From Pedobacter zeae (GTDB lineage: Bacteria; Bacteroidota; Bacteroidia; Sphingobacteriales; Sphingobacteriaceae), in assembly GCF_014196715.1 (NCBI RefSeq), contig NZ_JACIEF010000001.1, positions 788,872 to 852,871 on the forward strand: a DNA stretch of 64,000 nucleotides, given 5' to 3'. The first letter of the stretch is position 1. The number at the start of each line of letters is the position of its first letter. Below, in pieces: positions 27,989 through 37,423 of this stretch. A program made the position numbers and the translations under genes. A model generated the notes under the pieces. It saw only the letters and a program-made list of their open reading frames with translations. It did no database searches and was not told the origin of the DNA.

Positions 27989-28764
27989 AAAGAAATTTAC
28001 ACATTGTAATTATTGAAGATGAAGCAGCTACGGCAAGAAATCTGGAATATATCCTGCAGGAAATCGATCCTGACACTAAGGTTATTGCAACGCTGCAAAG
28101 CATAAGCGAAGCAATAGATTGGTTTACCTCAACGAACCGTTCCTACGATCTGATATTTTCAGACATCAGGCTTTCTGATGGGGTATCGTTTGATATTTTC
28201 AGACAGGTAAGCATCAGGAAACCCGTTATTTTTGTTACGGCCTATCATGATTATGCTATTGAGGCCTTTCGTAACAATGGTATCGATTATGTTTTAAAAC
28301 CTTTTGACCGGGAAGAAATACAGCGGACTTTACATAAATACAATACCCTTATTGCAGCTGATATTAAAAGTGAGCTAGCTGAAACAGCGCCTCTGCTGCA
28401 GGAGTTCCGCTATACCACAAAGCCGTACAAAAAATCTTTCCTGATTCATTACTGCGGCAGGCTGATCCCGGTAGAAGCGGTTAAAATCCATTGGTTCCAC
28501 ACCGAACACGAGATCGTATATGCACACACCGCTGATGGAAAGCAATATGTAGTAGAATTTACGCTGGAACAACTGGAACATGAACTTGACCCCGCCATAT
28601 TTTTCAGGGCTAACCGCCAATTTGTGATCAATAAAAATGCCGTAAACGCTGTAGAATATTTTTTTAATGGTAGGTTGCTTGTCAACATCCACCCATCCGC
28701 CCATGAGCAGGTACTGGTTAGTAAAGCTAAAGCGATGCATTTTAGAAAATGGCTGGATCAATGA
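27985..28764 (+). CDS. LytTR-family response regulator
   Basis: This 259-aa regulator has a receiver domain (IIEDEAATARN, phospho-acceptor Asp in LIFSDIRLSDG, Lys in YVLKPFDREE) and a C-terminal LytTR DNA-binding domain (AVKIHWFHTEHEIVYAHTADG and FFRANRQFVINKNAVNAVEY). It is the partner of the kinase encoded by the overlapping gene. The likely targets are the two genes just downstream, encoding a Spy-like protein and a lipoprotein hydrolase. Confidence 0.94.
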   Translation: MKRNLHIVIIEDEAATARNLEYILQEIDPDTKVIATLQSISEAIDWFTSTNRSYDLIFSDIRLSDGVSFDIFRQVSIRKPVIFVTAYHDYAIEAFRNNGIDYVLKPFDREEIQRTLHKYNTLIAADIKSELAETAPLLQEFRYTTKPYKKSFLIHYCGRLIPVEAVKIHWFHTEHEIVYAHTADGKQYVVEFTLEQLEHELDPAIFFRANRQFVINKNAVNAVEYFFNGRLLVNIHPSAHEQVLVSKAKAMHFRKWLDQ

Positions 28765-28829
28765 CGAATTTCACCCCTGAATTTAGCAGGCTCACCCTTT
28801 TTTATCTTAAAGGAAATAAGCGGTCTTGT

Positions 28830-28837
28830 TACATTTG
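28830..28837 (+). promoter_or_regulatory. Candidate -7 element for Spy-like/hydrolase operon
   Basis: TACATTTG matches TAnnTTTG exactly, 25 bases upstream of the ATG at 28862. It would give the operon its own promoter downstream of the LytTR pair. Confidence 0.4.
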
Positions 28838-28861
28838 TTACATTAAAAATTAAAATTTGAC

Positions 28862-29248
28862 ATGATGCTTTTAAAATCAAAACAATGGCCACTACTTGTT
28901 GCTGTATTTTTATGTTTAGCCTTTACCCAGGTAAGGGCACAAGTAAATAAATTAAAAGATAGTACGCCCGAACAGCGTGCCAGGATGCTGACAGAGTGGA
29001 TGACAAGCCAATTGACCTTAAATGCCTCACAGGTTCAGCAGGTTTCTGCCCTTAATCTCCAGTATGCCCGAAAGAATGACCCCATTCTGCAAAGTACTGA
29101 AAGTAAACTTGCTAAATTCAAAAAACTGGCGGCTTTACAGAAAGAAAAATCTAAGGCCCTAAGCCAAATTCTGGATGCAGGGCAATACCAAAAATACCAG
29201 GAAATTAAAGGTCAGCTGATTCAAAATATCAAAGAGAAAAGAAAATGA
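28862..29248 (+). CDS. Small exported Spy/LTxxQ-like helical protein
   Basis: This 128-aa protein has a signal peptide ending at VRAQ. The mature part is helical with the pattern STPEQRARMLTEWMTSQLTLNASQ, which resembles the Spy/CpxP LTxxQ arrangement, then a charged coiled-coil (KLAKFKKLAALQKEKSKAL). Proteins of this kind act as periplasmic chaperones or stress sensors; that role is inferred here. It overlaps the hydrolase gene by 4 bases. Confidence 0.7.
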   Translation: MMLLKSKQWPLLVAVFLCLAFTQVRAQVNKLKDSTPEQRARMLTEWMTSQLTLNASQVQQVSALNLQYARKNDPILQSTESKLAKFKKLAALQKEKSKALSQILDAGQYQKYQEIKGQLIQNIKEKRK

Positions 29249-30330
29249 GAAAACTATTGTATACCCGGGTAGTGGTAATGATTATGTTTATGACCACTTC
29301 GGCATGTTCTGAAAGTAAATATGATACTGATGAAATCCCTTCTCCGCAAACAACGGCTACCAATATCCTTCAGGGACCGATTCAAAAGCCTGCCACAGGA
29401 TATGGTTCGGACGGAAGTTACGAAGTGGCAGAAATTGACTTCAGTAATCCACAATATAGTGGAACGCAGGTCTCCATTTTCTACCCTAAGGGCATCACTT
29501 CTCCCAAACCTGCCATATTCTTTTCGCACCCGTTTGGAGGGGAGGATAAAGATTACAATATAGAGTTGTATAAATTTATTGCAAGAAAAGGCTTCGTAGT
29601 GGTGTTTGTTCCTTACCGCACGATTGATGTCAGTGTTGATCACCGCTACCAAACTTTATGGGAGGGATTTATAAAAGCTGCAACAGATTATCCCAACATT
29701 ATCGATACTCAGAAAGTAGGTTTTATGGGGCATTCTTTTGGTGGTGGAGCAAGTATCGACCTTGCCTATAAGGCATTTACAGAAAAAGGCTGGGGGCAGA
29801 ACGGGCGTTTTCTTTTTACGATGGCTCCCTGGTATTCTTTTAACTGGAACAGTCCATTAAGCACCCAACAGCAATTGCAGAGTTTCCCGGCCAATACCAG
29901 AATGATCACCCAGGTTTATGACGAAGATGATGTAAACGATCACCGGTTGGCCATCGATATCTTTAAAAACATTAATATTTCTAATGCTGAAAAAGATTTT
30001 ATTTATTTCAGATCATCTACTGTTAATGGATACAATTATGTAACCGACCATGCGATGCCGGGTTCACGCAAAGCTTTCGATGCGTTGGACTATTATGGTG
30101 TGTACCGCCTTTTGGATGCCATGATGGATTACAGTTTCAATGGAAACAGCAATGCCAAAAATGTTGCTTTAGGTAATGGTTCTGCTGCACAAATTAGCAT
30201 GCCCTCTTATAACGGGCAAGCAATGGCTCCGCTTGAGGTTACAGATAATCCCATACCGAAATACCCGCAAGGGAAATACCAGTTTCAATGCGGAGACAGC
30301 ACCAATCCACGAATTGCCTATTGTAATTAA
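29245..30330 (+). CDS. Alpha/beta hydrolase lipoprotein
   Basis: This 361-aa protein has a lipoprotein signal (MFMTTSAC, lipidated Cys at about 21). The hydrolase domain carries the nucleophile elbow GFMGHSFGGGAS, a likely acid in YDEDDVNDH and a likely catalytic His in DHAMPGS. The PAIFFSHPFGG strand forms the oxyanion region. The pattern is like dienelactone hydrolase or polyester-cutting lipase-type enzymes. Two cysteines near the C-terminus (QCGDSTNPRIAYC) could form a disulfide. The substrate is unknown. It is coupled to the Spy-like gene upstream. Confidence 0.82.
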   Translation: MRKLLYTRVVVMIMFMTTSACSESKYDTDEIPSPQTTATNILQGPIQKPATGYGSDGSYEVAEIDFSNPQYSGTQVSIFYPKGITSPKPAIFFSHPFGGEDKDYNIELYKFIARKGFVVVFVPYRTIDVSVDHRYQTLWEGFIKAATDYPNIIDTQKVGFMGHSFGGGASIDLAYKAFTEKGWGQNGRFLFTMAPWYSFNWNSPLSTQQQLQSFPANTRMITQVYDEDDVNDHRLAIDIFKNINISNAEKDFIYFRSSTVNGYNYVTDHAMPGSRKAFDALDYYGVYRLLDAMMDYSFNGNSNAKNVALGNGSAAQISMPSYNGQAMAPLEVTDNPIPKYPQGKYQFQCGDSTNPRIAYCN

Positions 30331-30406
30331 TTAAAGCCAGGCGATTTGCCGGAAATGCTCCATGTTATTGTTATTAAGTTAAGCGCTCGTTGCGAATAAG
30401 CATCAA

Positions 30407-30464
30407 TTAACCACAGTAAAAAGGATGTACACCGATTTTTATATCGGTGTGCATCTGTGGTTAA
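30407..30464. terminator. Two-part long hairpin after the hydrolase gene
   Basis: An inner 12-bp stem (30425-30436 with 30443-30454, core ACACCGAT/ATCGGTGT, one G-T pair) sits inside an outer perfect 10-bp stem (TTAACCACAG at 30407-30416, CTGTGGTTAA at 30455-30464) with an 8-base bulge. No clear T run follows. It lies between convergent genes and is probably a terminator or 3' stabiliser. Confidence 0.55.
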
Positions 30465-30533
30465 AACCTTAACTTCATGGAATTGCGGAAATGCCCAACC
30501 CGGGGCGTGAGCCGTAATACCGGCAAACTGAGC

Positions 30534-31112
30534 TTACCTGGTTTTCAAGAACCTGACACTCAAAGGATAAGAAATGTCCTTTCTTTTCAGTACACGGATC
30601 ATGTTGTATGCAGCTGATAATATGGCCATCAGGTAGCAGCTCATGAGTAAAGGAAAGCCCACAGGAAAATAAAGCACCATGGTAATCATAGCCAGGCCTG
30701 CCACGATTGAGATGGTGATCTGAAAGTTTAAGATAATACGGCCTTGCCGATCAAAAATTTCTTCCTGGTCTTTCTTCAGAAGCCAGAATGCTGCTGATGT
30801 AAGCACATTTGCCAGGGGGATAAAAATACCGATAAGTGGTAAAATGTGCATAGCGGCTAAAATTCCGCTAGGTGCCTGTTGCGGCTTGCCGGTTACTACG
30901 GTATCAGTATCAGGGATGCTTATAATTTTTTCGGGCTCGATGTCTAAACATTTTGCCAGTAATTTAAGCGTATGCATTTGGGGCATTACCTGACCGCTCT
31001 CAATCCGCTGAATGGTTCGGGAAGTAAGCCCTGAAAGTTCGGCCAATTCATCCTGTGTCATTCCTTTTAATTTACGGTATTTTGCTAGATGACTTGAAAT
31101 GACAGGCTTCAT
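30534..31112 (-). CDS. XRE-type helix-turn-helix protein with DUF4870-like membrane domain
   Basis: This 192-aa protein has an N-terminal XRE helix-turn-helix (LAKYRKLKGMTQDELAELSG, then SRTIQRIESGQVMPQMHTLK). After a short linker, three predicted membrane helices resemble DUF4870 (ILPLIGIFIPLANVLTSAAFWLL, then FDRQGRIILNFQITI). This is a membrane-tethered regulator by architecture. It is divergent from the serine hydrolase gene at 31280 and may control it. Confidence 0.85.
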   Translation of the reverse strand: MKPVISSHLAKYRKLKGMTQDELAELSGLTSRTIQRIESGQVMPQMHTLKLLAKCLDIEPEKIISIPDTDTVVTGKPQQAPSGILAAMHILPLIGIFIPLANVLTSAAFWLLKKDQEEIFDRQGRIILNFQITISIVAGLAMITMVLYFPVGFPLLMSCYLMAILSAAYNMIRVLKRKDISYPLSVRFLKTR

Positions 31113-31210
31113 TAGATAAATATACAGTATTTACAGGGTAAATAAAGGATATTTTATTGAAAAACCAGGGAAGAAGCTGGAAATCCTGACCATCGCAACC
31201 ATTTGTCTGC

Positions 31211-31231
31211 CAGATGTCGTGCAGATGTCGT
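31211..31231. repeat. Tandem direct repeat CAGATGTCGT, period 11
   Basis: CAGATGTCGT occurs at 31211-31220 and again at 31222-31231, separated by one G, in the divergent region between the XRE gene and the serine hydrolase gene. A near-consensus -7 sequence (TACCTTTT at 31234) follows at once. The period of one helical turn suggests a regulator site. Confidence 0.5.
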
Positions 31232-31279
31232 TGTACCTTTTATAAGTTCGCCTGATATTTATATCCAAAATTACGCGAT

Positions 31280-32494
31280 ATGAAAATCTCCGGATCCAAA
31301 AAATCATTCACCCCGGTAAGGGTACTTATTTGGCTAAGCCTTATGCTCGTGGGCATGCATGGCTATGGGCAAACCAGGCACATTACAAAATTAGATGGAG
31401 GCAAAATAACAACTGCCGAGATTGATACATTTATTAAAAGTGCAATGGAAGCCGCTAAAGTACAGGGCGTTAATCTGGCCATATTAAATAACAACAAAAT
31501 TGCCTACGTGCAATCGTACGGTTTTAGGAACAAGCCAAAAAATGCCCTGGCAGATACGGCAACCATCGTGTACGGCGCCTCTTTCAGTAAAGCAGTGTTT
31601 GGCTACCTGATCATGAAACTGGTAGGCGAAAAGGTACTGGAATTGGATACGCCACTTTATCACTATCTGAAGCAGCCGATTGCCAGCTATAAGTATTTTG
31701 CCGATTTAAAAGACGACGATCGCTGGAAACAAATAACCGCAAGAATGTGCCTGAGCCATACCACTGGTCTGCCGAATGTGAGGTATTTTAACCCCATTAC
31801 CAATGCCGAGGATTCTGTAGGGGTAATGAAAATTTATTTTACCCCCGGAAGTAAGTACGCTTATTCAGGAGAGGGCTTTCGCTTGCTGCAAATGGTTGTG
31901 GAAGAGATCACAAATACGAAAATTCACCAGCTGGCAAAGGAGAAAATATTTGAACCCTTAAATATGAAGCGGACCGGCTATATCTGGTATGAATCGTTTG
32001 GGGATGATAATGTGGCAGTTGGCCACCTGAATGATGGTAGCATTGATGTAAAGAGAAAGCGGAAAGAGGCCGTAGCAGGTGGAAGCCTGGTGACAACGAT
32101 AGCCGATTATGCTAAGTTTATCCAACAGGTGATGCAGCGTAGGGCGCTCAGTAAGAAAAGTTATGATACGATGTTATCGCCACAGATTGCGATCCATTCG
32201 GTCACCCAGTTTCCGCCAATTACCCAGGAGATCACCACCGAAAATGATGCTATTCAGTTATCTTATGGTTTAGGCTGGGGATTAATTAATTGCCCGGCGT
32301 ATGGCAGGGCCTTTTTTAAAGAAGGAAACGGTGGCTCCTGGCGAAATTACAACATTAATTTTCGAGATAAAGGCATTTCGATTATTTTGATGACCAATAG
32401 TGAAAATGGAGAAACGATCTTTCAACCCGTAATAGAGAAGCTGCTAGGGAAAACCTGCATTCCCTGGAAATGGAACGGGTATCATCCTTATTAA
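31280..32494 (+). CDS. Class C beta-lactamase-like serine hydrolase
   Basis: This 404-aa protein has a signal peptide ending near GYGQ. The beta-lactamase-fold motifs are SxxK at 101-104 (in YGASFSKAVFG), the Tyr motif as YSG (SKYAYSGEGF) and a late EGNGGSWRNYN region in the place of the KTG box. The YSG form is usual in class C-like esterases and peptidases rather than true beta-lactamases. It is probably an exported esterase or DD-peptidase-like enzyme. It is divergent from the XRE regulator. Confidence 0.85.
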   Translation: MKISGSKKSFTPVRVLIWLSLMLVGMHGYGQTRHITKLDGGKITTAEIDTFIKSAMEAAKVQGVNLAILNNNKIAYVQSYGFRNKPKNALADTATIVYGASFSKAVFGYLIMKLVGEKVLELDTPLYHYLKQPIASYKYFADLKDDDRWKQITARMCLSHTTGLPNVRYFNPITNAEDSVGVMKIYFTPGSKYAYSGEGFRLLQMVVEEITNTKIHQLAKEKIFEPLNMKRTGYIWYESFGDDNVAVGHLNDGSIDVKRKRKEAVAGGSLVTTIADYAKFIQQVMQRRALSKKSYDTMLSPQIAIHSVTQFPPITQEITTENDAIQLSYGLGWGLINCPAYGRAFFKEGNGGSWRNYNINFRDKGISIILMTNSENGETIFQPVIEKLLGKTCIPWKWNGYHPY

Positions 32495-32977
32495 ATCCGG
32501 GTTATACAAATTTATATTGATTGCGGAAAATGAAAGGTAGATGAGGCCATGGGCAAAATTATTGAACTGACAGCTGTTTGTTGAGCATGTAGTTCACAAA
32601 ATTTTTTAAAGAAATTATAGTTTGTTAGCGGGTGTATTTTATAGATCATGCTGCGCTAATTTTCGGAAGAATGGTATCCGTTAAGACGCAATTTAACTAA
32701 TGAGGTCGCCTATTATAATCCTAATCAGTGCATAATCCTCCGGATTTTAGTTGTTAGGTCGTTTTGAGTTCTGCTGATTGGCCGCCCTGATTATAAAACA
32801 GGATCAAACGGCTTGTCGCCCGGCCATTTTAGGGTTTGCTGGCAAACCCTAAAATGGCGTTATATCTATTTCCTGTTTTTTAATATTTATATATAACAAT
32901 TGCAGCATTATATATAATTCGTATTCCATTGAAAGCTACATTTTTTACTTTGTTAAACAATTTAGCAAAGATTTATT
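32495..32977. other. 483-base stretch without a gene
   Basis: No frame looks coding. The stretch holds a perfect 17-bp inverted repeat (32823-32858) and then about 120 very AT-rich bases that probably contain the promoter of the response regulator at 32978. Confidence 0.4.
32823..32858. repeat. Perfect 17-bp inverted repeat, 2-base spacer
   Basis: GCCATTTTAGGGTTTGC (32823-32839) is followed after TG by its exact complement (32842-32858). In RNA this forms a 16-bp stem with a CTGG loop. T-rich sequence begins about 15 bases after it, so it is not a textbook terminator. It lies upstream of the orphan response regulator and could mark an island edge or a 3' end of the serine hydrolase mRNA. Confidence 0.7.
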
Positions 32978-33655
32978 ATGGAGAAAAATAAATACCATGT
33001 CCTGTTTATCGAAGATCAGCCGCTAATAGTCGAATCCTATAAAAATGCTTTAAATAATGTATTTCTGAAAGAAAGCAGGGTGGCCTTTCAAACAGACATC
33101 GCTGCAAATTACGACTATGCTTTTGATTTGATAAAGAAGTCGCAAATAAACCCAATTGATATTATTATTTTAGATTTAAACCTCTTTTCGGAAACAGGCA
33201 ATAAGATTAATTCTGCTGAAGAACTGGGGCTAAAGATCAGGAAGGTATCTCCTCAATCCAAGCTCATTATTTCTGCTTCCTCCCTGCAGAATTACGAGAT
33301 CGATAAAATTTTTAAAAAATTAAATCCCGAAGGCTTCCTTATCAAAAAGGACGTTACTTCGGCCCAGACCAGCTTGGCAATAAGCAGCATTCTTGATGGT
33401 GTACCTTACTACAGTAAATCTGTTATCCTTTACATGCGGCAACAGCTTACAAGCGATTTTACCATCGATAAGATAAACAGGCAATTACTCTATGAGCTTT
33501 CTCTGGGCACTAAAATGAAAGATCTTCCTAAAATTCTTCCTTTATCTATTGCCGGAATTGAAAAGAGAAAAAGAAACCTTAAAATTGCCTTAAATCTTAA
33601 AGATGGTTCGGACAGAGAACTTTTATTAACCGCGCGTGATAGAGGATTCTTATAA
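32978..33655 (+). CDS. Orphan response regulator (REC plus LuxR-like HTH)
   Basis: This 225-aa protein has a receiver domain with the acidic pair in LFIEDQPLIV, phospho-acceptor Asp in IIILDLNLFSE and Lys in FLIKKDV. The C-terminal part has a weakened LuxR-type helix-turn-helix (LLYELSLGTKMKDLPKILPL, then GIEKRKRNLK). No histidine kinase gene adjoins it. It is 32 bases upstream of the GLPGLI gene and faces the peptide island, so it may regulate the island. Confidence 0.82.
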   Translation: MEKNKYHVLFIEDQPLIVESYKNALNNVFLKESRVAFQTDIAANYDYAFDLIKKSQINPIDIIILDLNLFSETGNKINSAEELGLKIRKVSPQSKLIISASSLQNYEIDKIFKKLNPEGFLIKKDVTSAQTSLAISSILDGVPYYSKSVILYMRQQLTSDFTIDKINRQLLYELSLGTKMKDLPKILPLSIAGIEKRKRNLKIALNLKDGSDRELLLTARDRGFL

Positions 33656-33687
33656 TTAACGTTGGCTAAAGTCATAATCCCTTACAT

Positions 33688-34497
33688 ATGTATTTTCAAA
33701 AATTATCACTATTATGCTTTTTCTGTGCTTGTATTTTTTCTTTTACCCGGGCACAGACCTCAGGTAGGGCCATTTATAAAAGCAGCTCGAACATCACCAC
33801 CAGAATTGATACGACAAAAGCGGGCAGTGCAGATCAAAAAGATCTTAATACATTGATCAGAAAATCAATGCAAAAAGAATATCTGCTAAATTTCAACCGT
33901 TATGAATCGGTTTATAAGGAAATAAAAGAACTGGAAAATGCCAGCCAAACGGGTAAAATTGATGTCATCGGCATAGGATCGGGTACCGAAGGTGGTATTT
34001 ATAAAGATATGAGGAATAAAGTTTTCGCTGAGTCAAGGGATGGTTTTGGCAAATTATTCCTGATAGAAGATACATTGGTTAGCCTGCCCTGGAAATTAAC
34101 TGAAGAAACTAAGCAAATAGGGGGGATTACCTGTTACAAGGCCACTGCTTATTTAGAAAGGAAAGTAACTACAAATGTGGCTGATGAACAGGGAAAAATA
34201 ACCGCGAAAGAAAAAAAAATAAAAACCAATGTTACGGCCTGGTATGCTCCCTCCATTCCTGTTAATAATGGCCCTGCACTGTATTGGGGCTTACCCGGGT
34301 TAATTTTAGAGATAAGCGATGGCCGATTGACCCTGCTCTGCTCGGAAATTGTACTGAATGATAAAACAGAGGCAAAAATAGAAAAGCCTAAGAAGGGTCA
34401 GAAGGTAAGTCAGGGTAAATTCGACGAGATTTATGAAAAAAAAGTAAATGAAATGCAGGAAATGTACAGGGATAACCGGAAAAAGACTGGCCAATAA
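33688..34497 (+). CDS. GLPGLI-family exported protein
   Basis: This 269-aa protein has a signal peptide ending at FTRAQ and the family-defining GLPGLI sequence in ALYWGLPGLILEISDG, with the preceding WYAPSIPVNNGP segment. The C-terminal tail is highly charged (EKPKKGQKVSQGKFDEIYEKK). Members of the family are periplasmic or surface proteins of unknown function, often next to carboxypeptidase-like outer-membrane proteins. That is the case here: the barrel gene follows after 12 bases. Confidence 0.9.
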   Translation: MYFQKLSLLCFFCACIFSFTRAQTSGRAIYKSSSNITTRIDTTKAGSADQKDLNTLIRKSMQKEYLLNFNRYESVYKEIKELENASQTGKIDVIGIGSGTEGGIYKDMRNKVFAESRDGFGKLFLIEDTLVSLPWKLTEETKQIGGITCYKATAYLERKVTTNVADEQGKITAKEKKIKTNVTAWYAPSIPVNNGPALYWGLPGLILEISDGRLTLLCSEIVLNDKTEAKIEKPKKGQKVSQGKFDEIYEKKVNEMQEMYRDNRKKTGQ

Positions 34498-34509
34498 CAA
34501 AGTCGGATC

Positions 34510-37203
34510 ATGTTAACTCAGGTGCTATGCTGCGGCATTGCCAGATGGCAGATAAAGTTTTTTTTTACAACAGTTAGCTTATTGTTCGTTTTTTTTAACG
34601 TATTAGGGCAACAAAAGGCAGTGTTTGAGGGAACAGTTCAAGACAGTTTGGGAAAACCGCTCGAGCTCGCCAATGTAATGCTATACAATAAACTGGGCAC
34701 AATAGCTTTATCTTACACCACTTCCAATGCTGCGGGTAAATATAAATTGCAGATAAACCCCGATAGTTCCTATCTTTTGAAAGTGAGTTTAATGGGATAT
34801 TTTCCATATAGCGAAAGAATTTTGAAAGGCACTACCTTACCTAAAAACATTGTTTTAGCCTCAAACGTATCGAATCTTGACGAGGTAAAGATTACGATGC
34901 CGATAAAAATCTCTGGCGATACCATATCCTACAATACCGGATCTTTTACGAATGGTAATGAACGTAAATTAGTTGATGTTTTTAAAAAACTACCGGGTTT
35001 TGAGGTAGACGGAGAAGGCCAGGTGATGGTAAAGGGTAAAAAAGTTGACAAAATTACGGTGAATGGTCAGGACTTTTTTTCTGGCGATACCAAAATCGCT
35101 TCCCAGAATATACCGGCCAATGTAATCGATAAGATTAATCTTATTAATAGCCAGGGAGACTTCTCTCCAAGATTAGGTTTCGGCGAAAATGAAGCACTAA
35201 CGATTGATGTAGGCTTAAAAAAGGGGAAAAAGAATATTGTTTTTGGAAACGCCGATTTAGGATTTGGCCCCAAATCGAGATACCTGGCGCATACCAATAT
35301 GTCAGTGTTTAATCAGAAGGCAAGCTTTAACCTTATTGCAGATGCCAATAATATAGGACAGCCCATACTTACTTTAAAAGACTATTTTAAATTCAACGGA
35401 GGCTTTACAGGGCCAACAGGGCAATCTTCTTTTCGCTTATCATCTGATGCCCTCGGCTTTGCCACACTGGTACAGAATAAATCGGCTGGAGCCGAAGCAG
35501 GATTGGCGGGTTTAAATTTTTCTGTAGCGCCCTCGAAAACAATCAAGCTCTCGGGTTTCTACATTCATTCTGCAGTAAATTATGAAATCATTTCAAGGAA
35601 TGTAAAGACATATATCAGCAACCAGGCAGATAATGTAGAGGTTTTAACAGCAGAAATTAACCAGAAAAATAGGGCAGATATTGCAAAAATTAATGCTGTA
35701 GCTACACTTGGTAAATTTACCAATATAGAATATAATTTACTGATGAACAGTAACGGGTTAAGGGAAGGTGGCCTGAACAACTCAAGTTTTTCTGCTACCG
35801 AACGGAAACTGGGAACACAAAGAGACAAAAAGCCATTCAGCGTGAACCAGGATCTCAAGGCATATTATTCGAAAGACAGCAAAAATATCTTTAATGTGAC
35901 CTTATCTCAACGACATCAAAAACAGGAGAATCTTTTTGGCTTATCCTCTAGCGAACCCATCCCATTTGGCGATTTGGGATTGAACCAAAATGATTATTTC
36001 CAAAATAAAAGCATCAATACCAATATTTTTTCGGCTGCGTTAAAATATTATTACCTGATCAATAAAAAAAGACAGCTTGATTTTGTTGCAGGCTTCGAAT
36101 CAAATCGCCAAGAGTATGTTTCTGGCATTAGCCTTGGCAGTGCAGACAGTGTTCTTGCTGACCCCAGGTATAATAACCAATTAAGGTATCATTTAACTGA
36201 TTCTTATGCCGGTGTAGGTTTTAAGGCTTTAATCAATAAGTTAACCATAAACCCGGCTATTTATGTACATGGCTACAGGCTCAGCGCCTTTTCTCCATCA
36301 GATAACGACTATACTGAGCTATTGGTTCAGCCCAGCCTAAAAATTAAATATGAAATAAAAAAAGCAAGTATCCTTACCTTGAATTATAACCTGGGTACAG
36401 AGTTTCTGGATGTACAGTATTATGCGCAGGCTTATACCATCGAAAGCTATAATGCGCTGTTTAAGGGCAATACGAATCTCTTTAATCCGGTAATACACCG
36501 TGTAAATTTAGATTATTACAATTTCGATACTTATCATTATAGTTACCTGTATGCACTCATTTCTTATCAGCGGAAATATAACGAGGTTAACAATATCTTA
36601 GCGTACAATGATTTTACCTCGGTAATGTCGCCTTTCAACCTAAGGAATCCCAATGAGATTACTACCGCCTACATTACAAACGATAGGCGGTTCCCTTTTT
36701 TCAAAACCAAGTTTTCTGCCACACTTTCCTATCTGCGCTTTAAGAATATTTTATCAGAAAGCATTATTCAGAATAGTTCTTTTATGCAAAACTACAAGGT
36801 TTCGATAGAAAGTACCTTAAAAGATTTACCTGTAGTTGAGGTTGGATTTGAGACCAATATTAACCATTATTTCTCAGCGGCTTTTAACCGGCAGTTACAT
36901 GTTATCAATCAGCCGTTTGCTAACGTGGAAGTAACGATCTTAAAAGAGTTTATCCTTACCTCCGATTTCCGGTATTATTTTCAGAATGGCACCGACCAAA
37001 ACCAGGCAATGAAATATGCTTTTTGGAATAGCAGTCTCTATTACAAAAGAAAAAACAGCCGTTTGGAGTTGAAGGCTTCTGTACTCAATTTATTGAACAC
37101 TAAAAATATTACTGCAAATTCATTTACGGAGAATTACACCGCCGTATCTGATTTTATCATTCAGCCGAGGTATTTTACACTATCGCTAAATTATCGTCTT
37201 TAA
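34510..37203 (+). CDS. Outer-membrane beta-barrel protein with carboxypeptidase-like N-terminal domain
   Basis: This 897-aa protein has a signal sequence (FFFTTVSLLFVFFNVLGQQ), then a CarboxypepD_reg-like domain (FEGTVQDSLGKPLELANVML). A plug-like segment follows (DVFKKLPGFEVDGEGQVMV, KITVNGQDFFSG), then a long beta-barrel ending in FTLSLNYRL with an aromatic-containing C-terminal strand. It resembles the TonB-dependent receptor-like outer-membrane protein family often paired with GLPGLI proteins. Its cargo is unknown. A terminator follows at 37279. Confidence 0.88.
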   Translation: MLTQVLCCGIARWQIKFFFTTVSLLFVFFNVLGQQKAVFEGTVQDSLGKPLELANVMLYNKLGTIALSYTTSNAAGKYKLQINPDSSYLLKVSLMGYFPYSERILKGTTLPKNIVLASNVSNLDEVKITMPIKISGDTISYNTGSFTNGNERKLVDVFKKLPGFEVDGEGQVMVKGKKVDKITVNGQDFFSGDTKIASQNIPANVIDKINLINSQGDFSPRLGFGENEALTIDVGLKKGKKNIVFGNADLGFGPKSRYLAHTNMSVFNQKASFNLIADANNIGQPILTLKDYFKFNGGFTGPTGQSSFRLSSDALGFATLVQNKSAGAEAGLAGLNFSVAPSKTIKLSGFYIHSAVNYEIISRNVKTYISNQADNVEVLTAEINQKNRADIAKINAVATLGKFTNIEYNLLMNSNGLREGGLNNSSFSATERKLGTQRDKKPFSVNQDLKAYYSKDSKNIFNVTLSQRHQKQENLFGLSSSEPIPFGDLGLNQNDYFQNKSINTNIFSAALKYYYLINKKRQLDFVAGFESNRQEYVSGISLGSADSVLADPRYNNQLRYHLTDSYAGVGFKALINKLTINPAIYVHGYRLSAFSPSDNDYTELLVQPSLKIKYEIKKASILTLNYNLGTEFLDVQYYAQAYTIESYNALFKGNTNLFNPVIHRVNLDYYNFDTYHYSYLYALISYQRKYNEVNNILAYNDFTSVMSPFNLRNPNEITTAYITNDRRFPFFKTKFSATLSYLRFKNILSESIIQNSSFMQNYKVSIESTLKDLPVVEVGFETNINHYFSAAFNRQLHVINQPFANVEVTILKEFILTSDFRYYFQNGTDQNQAMKYAFWNSSLYYKRKNSRLELKASVLNLLNTKNITANSFTENYTAVSDFIIQPRYFTLSLNYRL

Positions 37204-37278
37204 ACTAACTTTTCTTGTAGTTTACGTCTGCTTTAGCATTTAATAATTTGCTCTTGAAGGCGAAAATATGATGGTTTT

Positions 37279-37302
37279 ACCTTACCAATTGTAAGGTTTT
37301 TT
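37279..37302 (+). terminator. Intrinsic terminator after the barrel gene
   Basis: A 7-bp stem ACCTTAC/GTAAGGT (37279-37285, 37291-37297) with a 5-base loop is directly followed by a T run (37297-37302). It separates the GLPGLI/barrel operon from the DUF6624 gene. Confidence 0.75.
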
Positions 37303-37423
37303 GTACACGCTTTTTAGCAGAAAGGGTTAATTTTATTAAACAGCAAAGCCGTTAATCCCAAGGTACGAAATTTAAAAACGCTTTGTCTATTTAAGTTTAT
37401 TTTATCTCTAAATCGCATAAATA

